This document shows positions 1 through 11,682 of a DNA stretch of 64,000 bases, in pieces (the first letter of the stretch is position 1; every line of letters starts with the position of its first letter). The notes beneath the pieces were generated by a model. The model did not search any database. It was given only the letters and a program-made list of their open reading frames with translations, and was not told the DNA's origin. This DNA is from Larix kaempferi. Lineage: Eukaryota > Streptophyta > Pinopsida > Pinales > Pinaceae. Location of the stretch: assembly GCA_027924585.1 (NCBI GenBank), contig BSBM01002103.1, positions 1 through 64,000 on the forward strand, written 5' to 3'. The translations under genes were made by a program, and so were the position numbers.

Positions 1-2
1 TA

Positions 3-312
3 ATGTGGCTTATAATAATTATTATTAAATTTAATATAAATAATTAATAAATAATCCATATGAAGTTATATTAATAATAAAAATTATAATATTAATTAAT
101 ATTTAATTATTATTAATAACACATTCTAGCAGTAGTAGGAGTAATATCTCTAACCATGGTTAAACATATTCAAAAAAATTCATTGACATTATAAAAAGGA
201 GAGAATTTTGTTTATCTGAGATAGGTTGTTTGTAATTTTATATGACATTCTACAAACGAGACCTTTGTATTTTTTTTATTTCAACTTTAGTAAAAGGTTT
301 TGGATCATGTAA
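3..312 (+). repeat. Direct repeat, copy 1
   Basis: This segment recurs at 1140-1403. Both copies start with an ATGTGGCTTATAATAAT-like stretch, continue with a shared AATAATCCATATGAAGTT block, and end with the same island from TCTAACCATG to GTAAAAGGTTTTGGATC. Copy 1 has about 70 extra bases in the middle. Two long-separated copies of the same unit suggest a segmental duplication or the edges of a decayed repeat. No coding content is seen. Confidence 0.75.
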
Positions 313-1139
313 AAAATTAATATTATTAATATTATTATTGTAATGATTAGTATAATAATAATAATAATAATAATTTTTTAATATTATTACTATAATTTTT
401 TGTTTTTATTATTATTAGTAATATTATAATATTGATTATGTATATTAATATTTATTAAATAATTATTATAATATTAATAATAATAATAATAACTAACATT
501 ATTAATATTTATTATAATAAATAATAATAATAATAATAATAACTATATTATAATTATTATTAAGATAATATTATAAATATTAATATTATTATAATTATAA
601 TTAGTATTAAAATAATAATAATTATTATTATTATTATTATAATTATTAATGAAATTATTATTATAAATACAATTGTAATTATAATAATTATTATTATAAC
701 AATGAGTATTATAATAATATTTATAATAACAATAATGATAATTATAATTGTTGTTATAATTATAATGATTAATAATTAATCAATATTAAGTTTAAACAAT
801 AATAATAATTATAATATTAATTAATTAAGAATTAATAATTAATAATAAATCCATATAAAAGTTAAATAATAATAATAATAATAATATTAATTAATTATTA
901 ATTATTATTAATTATTATTTAAAACATATATAATTAAGTGATATCTAATTAACAACAACAATTTCTTAATAATAATAAATGTGGCTTATAAAAAATTATT
1001 AAAACTATTATTATAATTATAATTATATTTATTAATATAACTATAATTGTAATTATAATTAATAAAAAATTATGTTTATTTAAATCAGAATAAATAATTG
1101 ATAAAATTATTATAATATTAATATTAATATGAAAGTGGT

Positions 1140-1403
1140 AATGTGGCTTGAAAGTGGTAATGTGGCTTATAATAATAATTATTAATTTTAATATAAATAA
1201 TTAATAAATAATCCATATGAAGTTATATTAATAATAACTCTAACCATGTTTAAACATACTCGAAAAAATTCATTGACATTATAAAAAGGAGAGAATTTTT
1301 TTTTATCTAAGATAGGTTGTTTGCAATTTTATATGACATTCTACAAACGAAACCTTTGTATTTTTTCTATTTCAATTTTAGTAAAAGGTTTTGGATCCTG
1401 TGA
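1140..1403 (+). repeat. Direct repeat, copy 2
   Basis: Second copy of the unit at 3-312, lacking about 70 bases of its middle and differing by scattered substitutions. Immediately before it the phrase GAAAGTGGTAATGTGGCTT occurs twice in tandem (about 1132-1165). Confidence 0.75.
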
Positions 1404-1430
1404 AATATTAAGGTACTTATAATGAAAAAG

Positions 1431-4290
1431 TAAGTTGAAGAATGACAACATTGGAGCACTTTAATGTTTTTCCATGTTGCTTTATCACTTTAGTAATGTA
1501 TATGGGGCACTTTAATGTAATGTCATGCAATACCATTATCACATTCCAACCATAATATTGCAGGTTTTGTTTGAGCTCGATAGTGCCATTGGGACAATTT
1601 AAAAAAATATTATCTATAAAATAGTAAAATAATTTTAAAGAAACAGATTATTTAAAGAAAGAAACAGAATGTGAATTATTAAAGAAACAAATTATTTAAA
1701 GAAAGAAACTTGCATAGATTGAAATACATGAATGTTGAAATAGTAGTATCAAACAAATAATTGCTATGTTGCTTTATCACTTTAGTAATGTATATCGAAC
1801 ATTTTAATATTATGTCATATTTTCATGTTAAATAAAAATAGATTGAATGAGTTGAGTGTAATGCCATGTAATACCATTATGACATTCCAATCATAATATT
1901 ATAGGTTTTGTTTAAAATACATTTAAAAATGTACTATGTATGAATTAGTAAATAATTTTAAAGAGATAGATTATTTTTTTTTGCATTACTTGAATTGAAA
2001 ATGTTAAGGTACATATAATGAAAAAGTAAGTAGAAGAAAGAATGTGAATTATTAAGACACTTACAATGAAAAAGTAAGTTGAAGAATGACAATGTTGATT
2101 AAAAGACATGTATATTCAAATAGTAGTATCAAATAATTGCCATATTGCTTTATCACTCTAGTAATGTATATGGAGCACTTTAGTTCAATAGTGCCATTGG
2201 GACAATTTTAATGTAAAGAATGAATACAGTCAAACCAACTTACTTTTTAGTGTGTTTTATAATGTACCATATTTAAAATACATTCAAAAATGTATTATGT
2301 ATAAATAAGTAAAAAAAATTTAAAGAAATAGATTATTTATTTTCTGCATTACTCAAATTGAAAATTTTAAGGGACATATAATGAAAAAGTAAGTAGATGA
2401 AAGAATGTAAATTATTAAGACAGTTATAATGAAAAAGTAAGTTGAAGAATCACAACATTGATTAAAAGACATGTATATTCAAATAGTAGTATCAAATAAT
2501 TGCCATATTGCTTTATCACTTTAGTAATGTATATGGAGCACTTTAATGTAAAGTTATGTAATACCATTATCACATTCCAATCATAATATTGCAGGTTTTG
2601 TTTGAGCTCGATAATGCCATTGGGACAATGTTGAAGTAAAGAATGAATACACTCAAACTAAACAACTTTAAAATATATTAAAAAAAAATATTATGTATAA
2701 AATAGTAAAATAATTTTAAAGAAACATATTATTCAATTTCTACATTATTGAAATTGAAAATTGAAGGTACAAATAATGAAAAACCAAGTACAAGAAAGAA
2801 ACTTGCATACATTAAAATACATGACTGTTGAAATAGTAGTATCAAACAAATAATTGGATTATATAGAATTATCACTTTAGTAATGTATATCGAACATTTT
2901 AATATTATGTCATATTTTCATGTTAAATAAAATATATTGAATGAGTTGAGTGTAATGTCATGTAATACTATTATGACATTCCAATCATAATATTGCCTGG
3001 GTGTATTAAAATACATGTATGGTGAAATAGTAGTACCAAATAATTGCTATGTTGCTTTATCACTCTAGTAATGTATATGGAGCACTTTAATATTATGCCA
3101 TATTTGCATGTTAAATAAAATAGATTGAATAAGGTGAGCGTAATGTCACACAGTACCATTATAACATTCCAATCATAATATTGCACGTTTTGTTTGAGCT
3201 CGATAGTGTCACTGGGACAATTTTAAAGTAATGAATGAATACGGTAAAAACCAATATGTATAAAATAGTAAAAATATTTTAAAGAAATAGAATATTTATT
3301 TTCTTCATTAAGGTACATATAATGAAAAAGTAAGTAGATGAAAGAATGTGAATGACAACATTGATTACAAGACATGTATATTCAAATAGTAGTATAAAAG
3401 GCTTTCCATATTGCTTTATCGCTTTAGTAATGTATATGGAGCACTTTAATGTAATGTCATGTAATACCATTATGACATTCCAATCATAATATTGCAGGTT
3501 TTGTTTCAGCTCGATAGTGCCATTGGGAGAATTTTGAAGTAAAGAATGAATACAGCTAAACCAATAAACTTTTGATTGTATGTTATAATTATAAGTTATT
3601 TAAAATATATATAAAAAATATTATGTATAAAATAGTAAAATAATTTTAAAGAAATAGATTATTTAATTCCTGCATTATTGAAATTGAAAATTTAAGGTAC
3701 ATATAATGAAACAAATGATTGGCTTTTATAGTATGAAACAAATGATTGGCTTATATATATTTATCACTTTAGTAATGTATATCGAACATTTTTATATTAT
3801 GTCATATTTTCATGTTAAATAAAATAGATTGAATGAGTTGAGTGTAATGTCATGTAATACCATTATTACATTACAATCATAATACTGCCGATTTTGTTCG
3901 AGTTCGATAGTGTTATTGGGAATATTTTAATGTAAAGAATGAATACAATCAAAACAATTTTATTTTCAGTGTATTTTATAATATGCCTTATTTAAAATAT
4001 ATTTAAAAATGTATTATGTATAAATTAGTAAAATTATTTTAAAGAAATAGAATATTTATTTTCTGCATTATTGAAATTGAAAATTTTAAGGTACATATAA
4101 TGAATGGTGAAATAGTAGTATCAAATAGTTGCTAATGTATATGGAGGACTTAAATATTATTGTCATGTAATACTGCTTGATTGTGTCATTGAGGCAATTT
4201 TAAAGTAAAGAATGAATGCAGTAAAACCAATTTACTTTTGATTTTATTTTATAATAGACCTTATTTAAAATATATTAAAAAATGTATCAT
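1431..4290. repeat. Degenerate tandem repeat, ~360-bp unit
   Basis: A unit containing GCTTTATCACTTTAGTAATG, then an ACATTCCAATCATAATATTG block and a TTTGAGCTCGATAGTGCCAT block, recurs near 1477, 1770, 2148, 2511, 2870, 3054, 3413 and 3763, with a degenerate copy near 4130. Several neighbouring copies are spaced 350-378 bp apart; others are shortened (293 and 184 bp). Some copies carry an extra block (TCATATTTTCATGTTAAAT). The short reading frames at 2971-3186 and 3279-3470 lie inside the repeat and are not genes. Confidence 0.85.
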
Positions 4291-4647
4291 GCATAAATTA
4301 GTAAAAGTATTTAAAAAAAAAAAAAAATTCCGCGTTATTGAAATTGAATATTTTTAAATTAAAGATAAAATGCAAAATTTAATATTGCATTGAATTCAAC
4401 ACATTGAATTTAACACCACCATATTTCAAGTATGACAAATCTGTACTGAGGCAATGCCACATCAACCAACACATAACTATTACAAACTCTATTAAAAAAT
4501 TCGTTATTTGGAATTATAAAACATGTCTAAGAAGAGAAGTTAAAAATTTTAAATTAAAATTCAGACTTTGAAACAAGTTAACATCCTTATTTCAAATATA
4601 ACATCATCACTGTAAAAATTAATATACACGAAAACTCTGAGACATAT

Positions 4648-5343
4648 TTAATTGCAACATCCATGACATATACAAAACCAATTAACATCAACCCCATGGT
4701 GTCGACAAATATGTTCAATTTGGAAAAGTGATGCCCTGAGCATAGAAAAGAAATGAAGTGTATAATTGAAAAGGTGACATCTAGATGCAATCACATCTGC
4801 GACACAATTATGTAAATATTGAATAAATTGCATGTGTTTCCTTATCTCATCAGAAGCCCAACGAAATTTAGACGAAGATCCATTTTCAATGATTCTGCAT
4901 GAAGAAACCAATGTAGTATGAAAATATTATTCATTAATTGTACTTTTTATAATGAAATGAAAATGGATAAAGCAATCATTATTGATAATAGAAGAAATAA
5001 ATAAAAACATACCTATATCTTCTAAATCTTTCACGATAATCAAAATCACAACCTGATCTATGACAAATGCAACACCAGTTAACATCAATGCTAACAGAAC
5101 GGCCCCTTTGTCATTCTAACCATTCTCTACGAATCTTTCAAACAACCTCTCTTTGACAAAGATGTAGGAAATTTTCAAGTATTTCCTTCATCTTTGATAA
5201 GAAGAGAAGGAGATCATCAAATAGATGGCATTCAAATCCATTTTTCCTATTGATCTTGTTTTTAAAGTACATGATGAAGCTTTGTTGCTGCTTTATTTCA
5301 TCTAAAGTAGAGGAAAATTTTGAAACATATGCATTTTCCATAA
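4648..5343 (-). pseudogene. Two paralogous exon-like modules, unknown function
   Basis: Read on the minus strand, 5013-5343 and 4648-4894 encode related peptides. Both contain a Cys-His-Leu-Phe motif, a leucine/phenylalanine-rich helix-like stretch, and a closing DVNWxCICH motif (DVNWCCICH and DVNWFCICH). Each is preceded by a plausible splice acceptor (CTGTACAG, TTCATGCAG). The first ends at a good donor (AG/GTATGTTTT), giving an intron at 4895-5012. The first module has two in-frame stops in about 50 extra bases just before its DVNW motif; the second ends in a TAA shortly after its own. The family is not recognised. It lies downstream of the Helitron gene on the same strand, so it could be Helitron cargo or a host-gene fragment. 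Confidence 0.5.
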
Positions 5344-5411
5344 CTGTACAGGTAAACATATTTTTTGGGGTTATAGTATATTTAACAAAGTAAAAAATTT
5401 CTACAAACAAG

Positions 5412-5573
5412 CATTCAACATGTTTAATATGAATGAATCATCCAAGTTTCATAACCTACAAATAAGAAACTACAACAATACTGATATGTAAACATTCAAC
5501 ATGTTTAATATGAATGACTCATCCAAGTTTCATAACCTACAAATAAGCAAATACAACAATACAGATATGTAAA
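5412..5573 (+). repeat. Tandem duplication, 81-bp unit
   Basis: Two adjacent copies (5412-5492 and 5493-5573), each beginning CATTCAACATGTTTAATATG, differ at only a few positions. They lie between the Helitron gene end and the unknown paralogous modules. No function is visible. Confidence 0.9.
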
Positions 5574-5772
5574 TATAATTTTAGAGGATCTGCCATCAAT
5601 AATGTGCAAAATGAAGATATGTAAAAAAACATTGAATATGAAATAAGATGTACATTTCATTAAAGTAACAGTTAGGCAAAAACAGAGGAAACAAAGGTAT
5701 TACAAAAGATATGAAAAGATAAAAATAGGAATAGTGACTTGAAACGATGAATGAAAATTTATTTAAAGGATG

Positions 5773-7470
5773 TTATAATGACAATGAGTTCAAGCGTTGC
5801 TCTTCTTTCTTCCTTATCATTACAAATGCACCATTTTTCATCTTCAAATAACGCTCAAAAGAGAAAGGCGGTGATATGCGCAAGCCATCTATTGATCTAA
5901 CTCTTGATATGGCTGTGAAGGTCAGGCCTTGCCTCTCTGTGCTCCCAATATCAATTGTGGCTCGTTCTAAAGTCAAACCCTGTGATTTGTGAATGGTAAG
6001 GGCCCATGCCATCTTCAGTGGAATTTGCTTACGATTTCCTCTAATAACAGGTGTTATTGGTACAACTTTTGGATTATTTATATCAAATGGAGCACCAATG
6101 TACTTATCGAAAAGAACAGTAGTGTACATTGGAAGGAGAGGAGGTTTTGTGCCAGGCATATAGAAAATGTTTTGAATGCAACCTAATGCACCATTCACTA
6201 ATCCAGCTTCAACCCACAAGTTACATGTCAACATGACACGCTGACCTGGGCATAAGAGGACTTCACGGTCTAATTGATCATCGTTGGCAACATCAATTTC
6301 CTTGCGCCTTGTATGCTCAGCAACACATCGTGCAATTGGAGAATTTAAAGATTTCAACATGATCCTATTATGTAGGGTGACCAAATTATTTGTTGCAAAC
6401 AAATGAATTTCTGAATCAAATAAACTCCTTTCTGTTGGATCTAACTGGGAATCAACCCGCAACATAAGAAGATCCCAATCATCAAGAAGCGGTTCTGCAT
6501 TTCTTATGTTAGTTAACAGTCCCCGAAAAGATGTTTGTCTAGGATCATCACCTTTTTGTCGAAATACTGTATCCAAAGTGACAACAATATTGAATCTTTT
6601 CCACAAAACTTTCCCCGCTATATTACCTGCATACAAAGGCTTATCTTTGACAGGAGGCAATTAACAAATGTCACCAACAAGAATGATCGATCTGCCACCA
6701 AAAGGAATAGATTTATTCTCAGGAAATGCTTCTCGCAATCGAGAATCTATATGCATGATAAACCTTGATCCTATGAAGCTCATTTCATCAATCAAAACGT
6801 AACGAATATCCCTCATTTCTTCTTGAAATATTGCTAGAGATTGGCCTTGCAGTGCTTTCATATCTTTGATAGGGATTTTTAAAGCTGAGTGTATTGTCTT
6901 TGCATGAATATTAAAAGCAGCTACTCCTATTGGAGCAAGCAAAAGCAATGGACTTTTTCCAGTAGATGTCGAAGCAGAAAGAGCATGAGAAATACAATGA
7001 ATAAGGTAAGACTTTCCAGTGCCAGCAGTTCCTTGAATAATCATTTGGAGAGGTTCACAATTTCCATATTCAACTGAATGCCGTAAAATTATGTCAGAAG
7101 CAAGTCTTTGTTTTGCTAAGAGGGAAGAGGGAGAGGAAAATGTATTATCATAATGGTCACCAACAATACCCCTTGATTGAGCATTCCTTATAAATTCCAC
7201 GACCTCTTCTGCAATAGGATTTGAAGTTGTTATTTCCTCCCAATTAAAAGACAAATCAAAGTCCCTTCTGCCAAGAGTTTGAAGGTCAGAAGCCTCGACA
7301 TTGTTTGGAGGAACCTGCCATTCTTCAAATTCATCATCATCATTGACTACTTGCCCATGGGAATCCTCTTCTTCTTCTTCAACATGATCAGATGGAAAAG
7401 GGTGCCGATTAACATGCCATGCTCAATATCGAAAATTCCTCCAATTTTCAATGACCATTTCAGTTGAAGC
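5773..7470 (-). pseudogene. Helitron Pif1-like helicase domain
   Basis: SF1B helicase that would unwind DNA during rolling-circle transposition. In one frame the region shows Walker A GTAGTGKS, Walker B VLIDEMSFIG, a VGDIC-stop-LPPV segment where the family has GD(x)QLPPV, and late motifs WALTIHKSQGLT and AISRVRS. The stop at 6661-6663 is TAA exactly at the conserved glutamine (normally CAA). Another stop (TGA) is at 7423-7425 in the linker, next to an acidic run of about five glutamates. Apart from these the frame is open to its natural end at 5773. It is continuous in frame with the Rep region upstream, as expected for a single RepHel polypeptide. Confidence 0.9.
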
Positions 7471-9878
7471 ACCTATATCTGTGGAGATGTTGTGGAATGG
7501 CTTGTACAAAAGTAACTCAATGAAGCAGAAGGTTTCAAACTCATCTGAATCATCACTGGGAGTGGAGTAAAATTTTGGCCAAACTCAAACAATGGCATGC
7601 ACATCCCTAGGTTTCCACTAATCATTCTTACGTTGGGCATCAAAGGACCAAGATCTTGCTGTTTCTATCATCGACAAATGTTCAAGAAAATTTGGTCGTT
7701 CTTGATATATATGAACAAATGTGTTCTGAGATGAACACTGAAGACCATCTGTAGAAATTTTCTGGAATACCTTCTTACCAACAGGTAAGGAAAAAAACTT
7801 TCGACTACAAATCACAAGAGGTAGCTTTAGCAACATATGGCATGTTTCTTGAGCTCCAATGTCACGCTCAACAATCGTCTCAGCAAGGAATCTTCTATAT
7901 GCACACAAAGCTGGATCTTCAGAGACAGATGAATCTGTAATTCTTGTCAACATGTCTTGATAACTTTCAGACCTCTTTTCTGACTTCGAAGCATATTTAC
8001 CAATATAGTTCGTTACAGCATGTGTACAAAGCACAGGTTGACAATCAACATTAGCATGCCACACTACAAGAAGATCAACATTATGAACATTATCCCTATC
8101 ATCATTACGTGCAGGCTCATATTTTTTTCGACCTTTCTTATCTATGAATAATCTAGATTCATTGCGAACCTCCCATGGGGCATTGTAGCGACAGGTGAGT
8201 ATAGACCCTTTTTTTCTCAAACAAGAATCTAAACTGCACTTTGTATGTCGTTGGACATGATTCAATAAGTGCTTGTAATCATCTGAAGGATTGGAAGAGA
8301 GAATTTGTCTCGTGTTCAACAAGCAAGGATCATCATTTATGCTTCGAGGAACAAATATGTTCCTTTAGTGAGCATCACGTGGATTCCATGCAGTTACATA
8401 TCTATCGAAGAAAATCTTCGCATCATCCACAGCAGACGGGTTCGACCAATCTAACAAATCCATGTTAGGTGCCCCTTCTAGCCATAGGAAACCATGCACA
8501 TTGGCCGAGCCTCTATGTTGCCATTCATACCTAAACAAAGAAAATATAAAGTAAATATATTTGAAATGGTGCATTTAATTTCAAGTCGATTTATATAAGA
8601 TAAAAGTAACAAAACAGACCTATACCAGAAATCTTTTGCTCCAATATGTTTTTGGATGACTTCTTCGCGAAATATAGTAAACCTTTGGTGCATAAACATT
8701 GCCACAATATGGGGGTATTGGATAACATTTTGAATTCTTCTGTGGTGTTCATTTAAGGAAGCCGAGTGTGTGTTTCTTGGCATCAAATTATGTAAGTCAG
8801 GCCACTTTGTGTCAGCCGCACTCAAAGTAAAAAACAATGTTGGACAACCCAACTGAGTGATCATATCAGTGAGTTCAGAACGACACTTTGTCCAATACGA
8901 CCTTGTACCTCTGAGGGTAGAACCAAAACGCATGAGATGCTCAGCCAACTTATTGTTTGGCAAATCATTTAGTTTTGGACGCAAGTCATGAATTGTTATA
9001 GGTGCATTGTCATCTATATTCTTATGTACAAATACTGCAGCAGTTGCTTGGCTACGATGATGCATAATCATGTTTAGCAAGAAATAATGGAAGCGTGGAT
9101 GGCTTCCAAATCTTTGATCAAAGTATCTGAGTAGATACAATGCATATTCATGGAGGCGAATGTCGCAAACCCGTGGATGCAACCAATCAGCATCACCATT
9201 TGGGTACAAAGTAGGGAATGCCATGTCAAATAAACCCTCTGTGTTGTATTCATTAACTGGAGACAAACCAATATCTGGCCAATCTAATGGCTGCGGAGGT
9301 CCTGAATTATCATTTTCAATAAATGCTCTTATTTCCTCAACTTCTGTTCGTGCATTTGGTTGTCGAACAGCAAATGAAGAAGGATGAGAGTGTAAATGAA
9401 TAGTGTCGAACCCTTGAATGTCCTCATCATTATTGGCAATTTCTTCAATTTCACTATCAACAAATTGAAGCCTGTCGGACACATCAGATGGTCTTTCAGG
9501 AAGAGAAGCAACTGATTCCATGTCGATTTCAACATCCCTATAGTATTTGTCCATTGCAATTTTGTACTGCAATGCGTCCATACACGTGATTTTTTTCACA
9601 TAACAGTCATAATAGTTACCTTTTGCATTATGTCTCCTCACAATTATGATGTCAAGGTCTTCAACACGTCATGGAAGCCTTTTTGCAATAGTTGAAATAT
9701 CTTGTGGAAAGCTAATAGTGTGGCCACTATATTTATATTGCCCACCACGAGCATGTGTCACTTGCAATATTGGATTAACTCGTGCTATTAACATTTCTTC
9801 TACTTGGGTAAGTACTCTTAGAACATGAGGTTGTTCACCCGGATCCATGTTATTCCAATGAGAGAAACGATAGGAACC
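7471..9878 (-). pseudogene. Helitron Rep (HUH endonuclease) region
   Basis: Rep nicks and rejoins single strands during Helitron transfer. The segment includes the Helitron-like N domain (8620-9878) and, after an 89-bp intron at 8531-8619 (donor TATAG/GTCTG, acceptor TTTGTTTAG/G), the endonuclease core. The core motif reads RGSANVHGFLWL, where an H-x-H pair is expected, so the first histidine is Asn (codon 8500-8502). The two-tyrosine motif YIGKYASK is intact. In-frame stops lie at 9669-9671 (TGA), 8365-8367 (TAA), 7618-7620 (TAG) and 7585-7587 (TGA). Confidence 0.88.
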
Positions 9879-11359
9879 TCATTCACCCTTACACCTTTTA
9901 CAAATAGGACCATCAGATTGTCTGCTAACTTGTATTCCGGGATAAGATTCACGACAAACATAGCACATTGTCACAGTAGACAAGACATCAATCCTTTGTC
10001 GAAATTTTTTATGAACTGCGATCATGTTGCTATCAAAATGATGGAGAACATGTTCATTTTCTCCATGCGTACAAAATCTAGGCAGAGTGGCATGTGGAGG
10101 ACGAATGGTTGCAGAAGCACGAAAATTTCTTTTTCTAAAACTTGTGGATGGAATTTCTCGAAGTTGATTGCACTGTATGGTCTCCTGGAAACGCAATACA
10201 ATAAGAGTCATGAATGGAAAAATTAAAAGTGTACATAATAATAAGTAGAAACGTAAAAAAAATATGAAATATTGTTGATATCAAATTTACATTTTCTTGC
10301 CAATTCGAGGGTCCAGGTTGAAGTGGAGGACAGTAATATGATGGTCCTGGTTCACTTGGAACATTCATTGCTCGATGAGATTGCACTCCGTCATTAACTG
10401 AATTACATTCAACAGTTCCCTGCTTGCAAGGATAAATTAGAAAAGGTAAGAAATTTTAGCAAATCATTAAGAATGATCAAGTATTTCAATAATATTGAAT
10501 ATGGATGTTGTGTTTAATACCTTTGTCGTTCCGAGCGAAATAGTATGAGGGATAACCGATGTAGTTCGTTGGAGAACAACATGTTCATCTCAAGGTTGCA
10601 GTGGAGGACAGTAATAAGATGGTCCTGGTTCACTTCGAACATTCATTGTTCGATGAGATTGCACTCTGTCATTAACTGAATAACATTGAATAGTTCCCTG
10701 CTTGCAATGATAAATCAGGAAAGGCACAATTTTCTAGCAAATTGTTAACAATTATCAACTATTTCAATAATATTCAATATGGATGTTGTTTTTAATACCT
10801 TTGTCGTTCCAAGCGAAATAGTATGAGGGATAGCTGATTCAGTTCGTTGGAGAACAACATGTTCATCTCGAGCTTGAAAATTACCATTCGTATCTCCAAG
10901 CATATTGCTATCAACCACAACTGGAGATGGAGGTATTTGCTGAGGAACATCAATATGTTCAATGTGCATGTTTTGCAACACATGTACATGCTCACATGCA
11001 TCATTTGCACCGATGGAAGAGTGAGAAATATGGTTTGTATCTACATTATGTGAACGATCATCTTCTAGAACACAAGATGTTTCACGGAGAAAAATATTGT
11101 TGTTAGGAGACTGTGGAAGAATAGGAATAGGAAATGTTATTTTCATTATATGAGCTAAACTCTGATACTTACGACTATTGGGAAATTCATTTTCAATTGT
11201 AACACCATCCCTACTTCTACGATATTGAGCCCTTCGTCGTTCATTTCTTGCGTCTTTATTTTGATGATACCATAAACACTAACATTCATTTGCTCTTTCA
11301 CGTGATGTTGGAGACAGAGTGCGTTTCCTATTACGTTTACTTGTCCCTTCAGATGACAT
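9879..11359 (-). pseudogene. Helitron N-terminal exons
   Basis: The chosen ATG at 11357-11359 begins MSSEGTSKRNRKR, followed by an Arg/Lys-rich stretch typical of plant Helitron N-termini. Exons inferred from GT-AG borders are 10799-11359, 10521-10697, 10291-10419 and 9879-10184. The last carries a zinc-binding-like CYVCRESYPG...CKRC cluster. Stops are TAG at 11279-11281, TGA at 10590-10592 and TGA at 9879-9881. The exon at 10521-10697 exists only because of a 278-bp tandem duplication, so the ancestral gene probably had one exon fewer. Confidence 0.75.
10316..10871 (-). repeat. 278-bp tandem duplication inside the Helitron gene
   Basis: Copies at 10316-10593 and 10594-10871 each contain the end of one exon (HTISLGTTK), a whole intron, and the start of the next exon (EPGPSYYCPPLQP). 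The duplication fused the two half-exons into a new exon, 10521-10697. At the same position one copy reads CGA (arginine, near 10868) and the other TGA (stop, 10590-10592). Confidence 0.9.
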
Positions 11360-11682
11360 TTCTACATATCAAGAGAGGAACAAATACTATATGATAATGT
11401 GAAGATGACCATAAAATAAAACTTTATGAATGTATTTCATACTAATTTGTAGAAATCCAATTAGACACATGTTAAAGAAAAGCATAGATGAAAAGGCATC
11501 GGAAACACATTTAAAAATGTGTTTTGAAAATATAGATGCATATAAGAAAAATGGGAGAATAGAACATACATATTGGCAAGCACACAGGGAATGGAGAATA
11601 TATTTTATTCCATAAAACAAAATGTGTATAAATGGTTATTACATGTAAAAAATAGTTGACCACTTGAATGTGGTCTACCATC
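11360..11682. other. Spacer between Helitron and F-box pseudogene
   Basis: AT-rich, with no convincing coding frame. The Helitron 5' terminus (TC on the minus strand) may lie here but could not be pinned down. Short overlapping frames on both strands have no recognisable content. Confidence 0.5.

Larger units (their letters stand above)
1..1430. repeat. AT-rich TTA/TAA low-complexity block
   Basis: Almost the whole stretch is A and T, built of short TAA, TTA and ATT runs with a few small islands of mixed sequence near 130-310 and 1240-1430. No reading frame of any length and no gene signal is visible. Blocks of this kind are common in plant intergenic DNA. The run composition makes assembly or polymerase slippage errors possible here. 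Confidence 0.85.
5773..11359 (-). mobile_element. Decayed autonomous Helitron, coding part
   Basis: The span encodes, in order on the minus strand, an N-terminal cysteine-rich region, a Helitron-like Rep (HUH endonuclease) region and a Pif1-type helicase. That is the diagnostic protein of rolling-circle Helitron transposons. Introns with GT-AG ends are visible at 10698-10798, 10420-10520, 10185-10290 and 8531-8619. At least nine in-frame stops show the copy is dead. The element ends (5' TC and 3' CTRR with a hairpin) were not located, so the true element is longer than the span given. Confidence 0.88.

Noticed and set aside
2971-3470. Open frames of 63-71 codons in the AT-rich repeat
   Set aside because: They fall inside the ~360-bp tandem repeat and their peptides simply translate the repeat.
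5000-5772. Helitron 3' terminus
   Set aside because: No convincing CTRR end with a preceding hairpin was found by eye on the minus strand; left undetermined.
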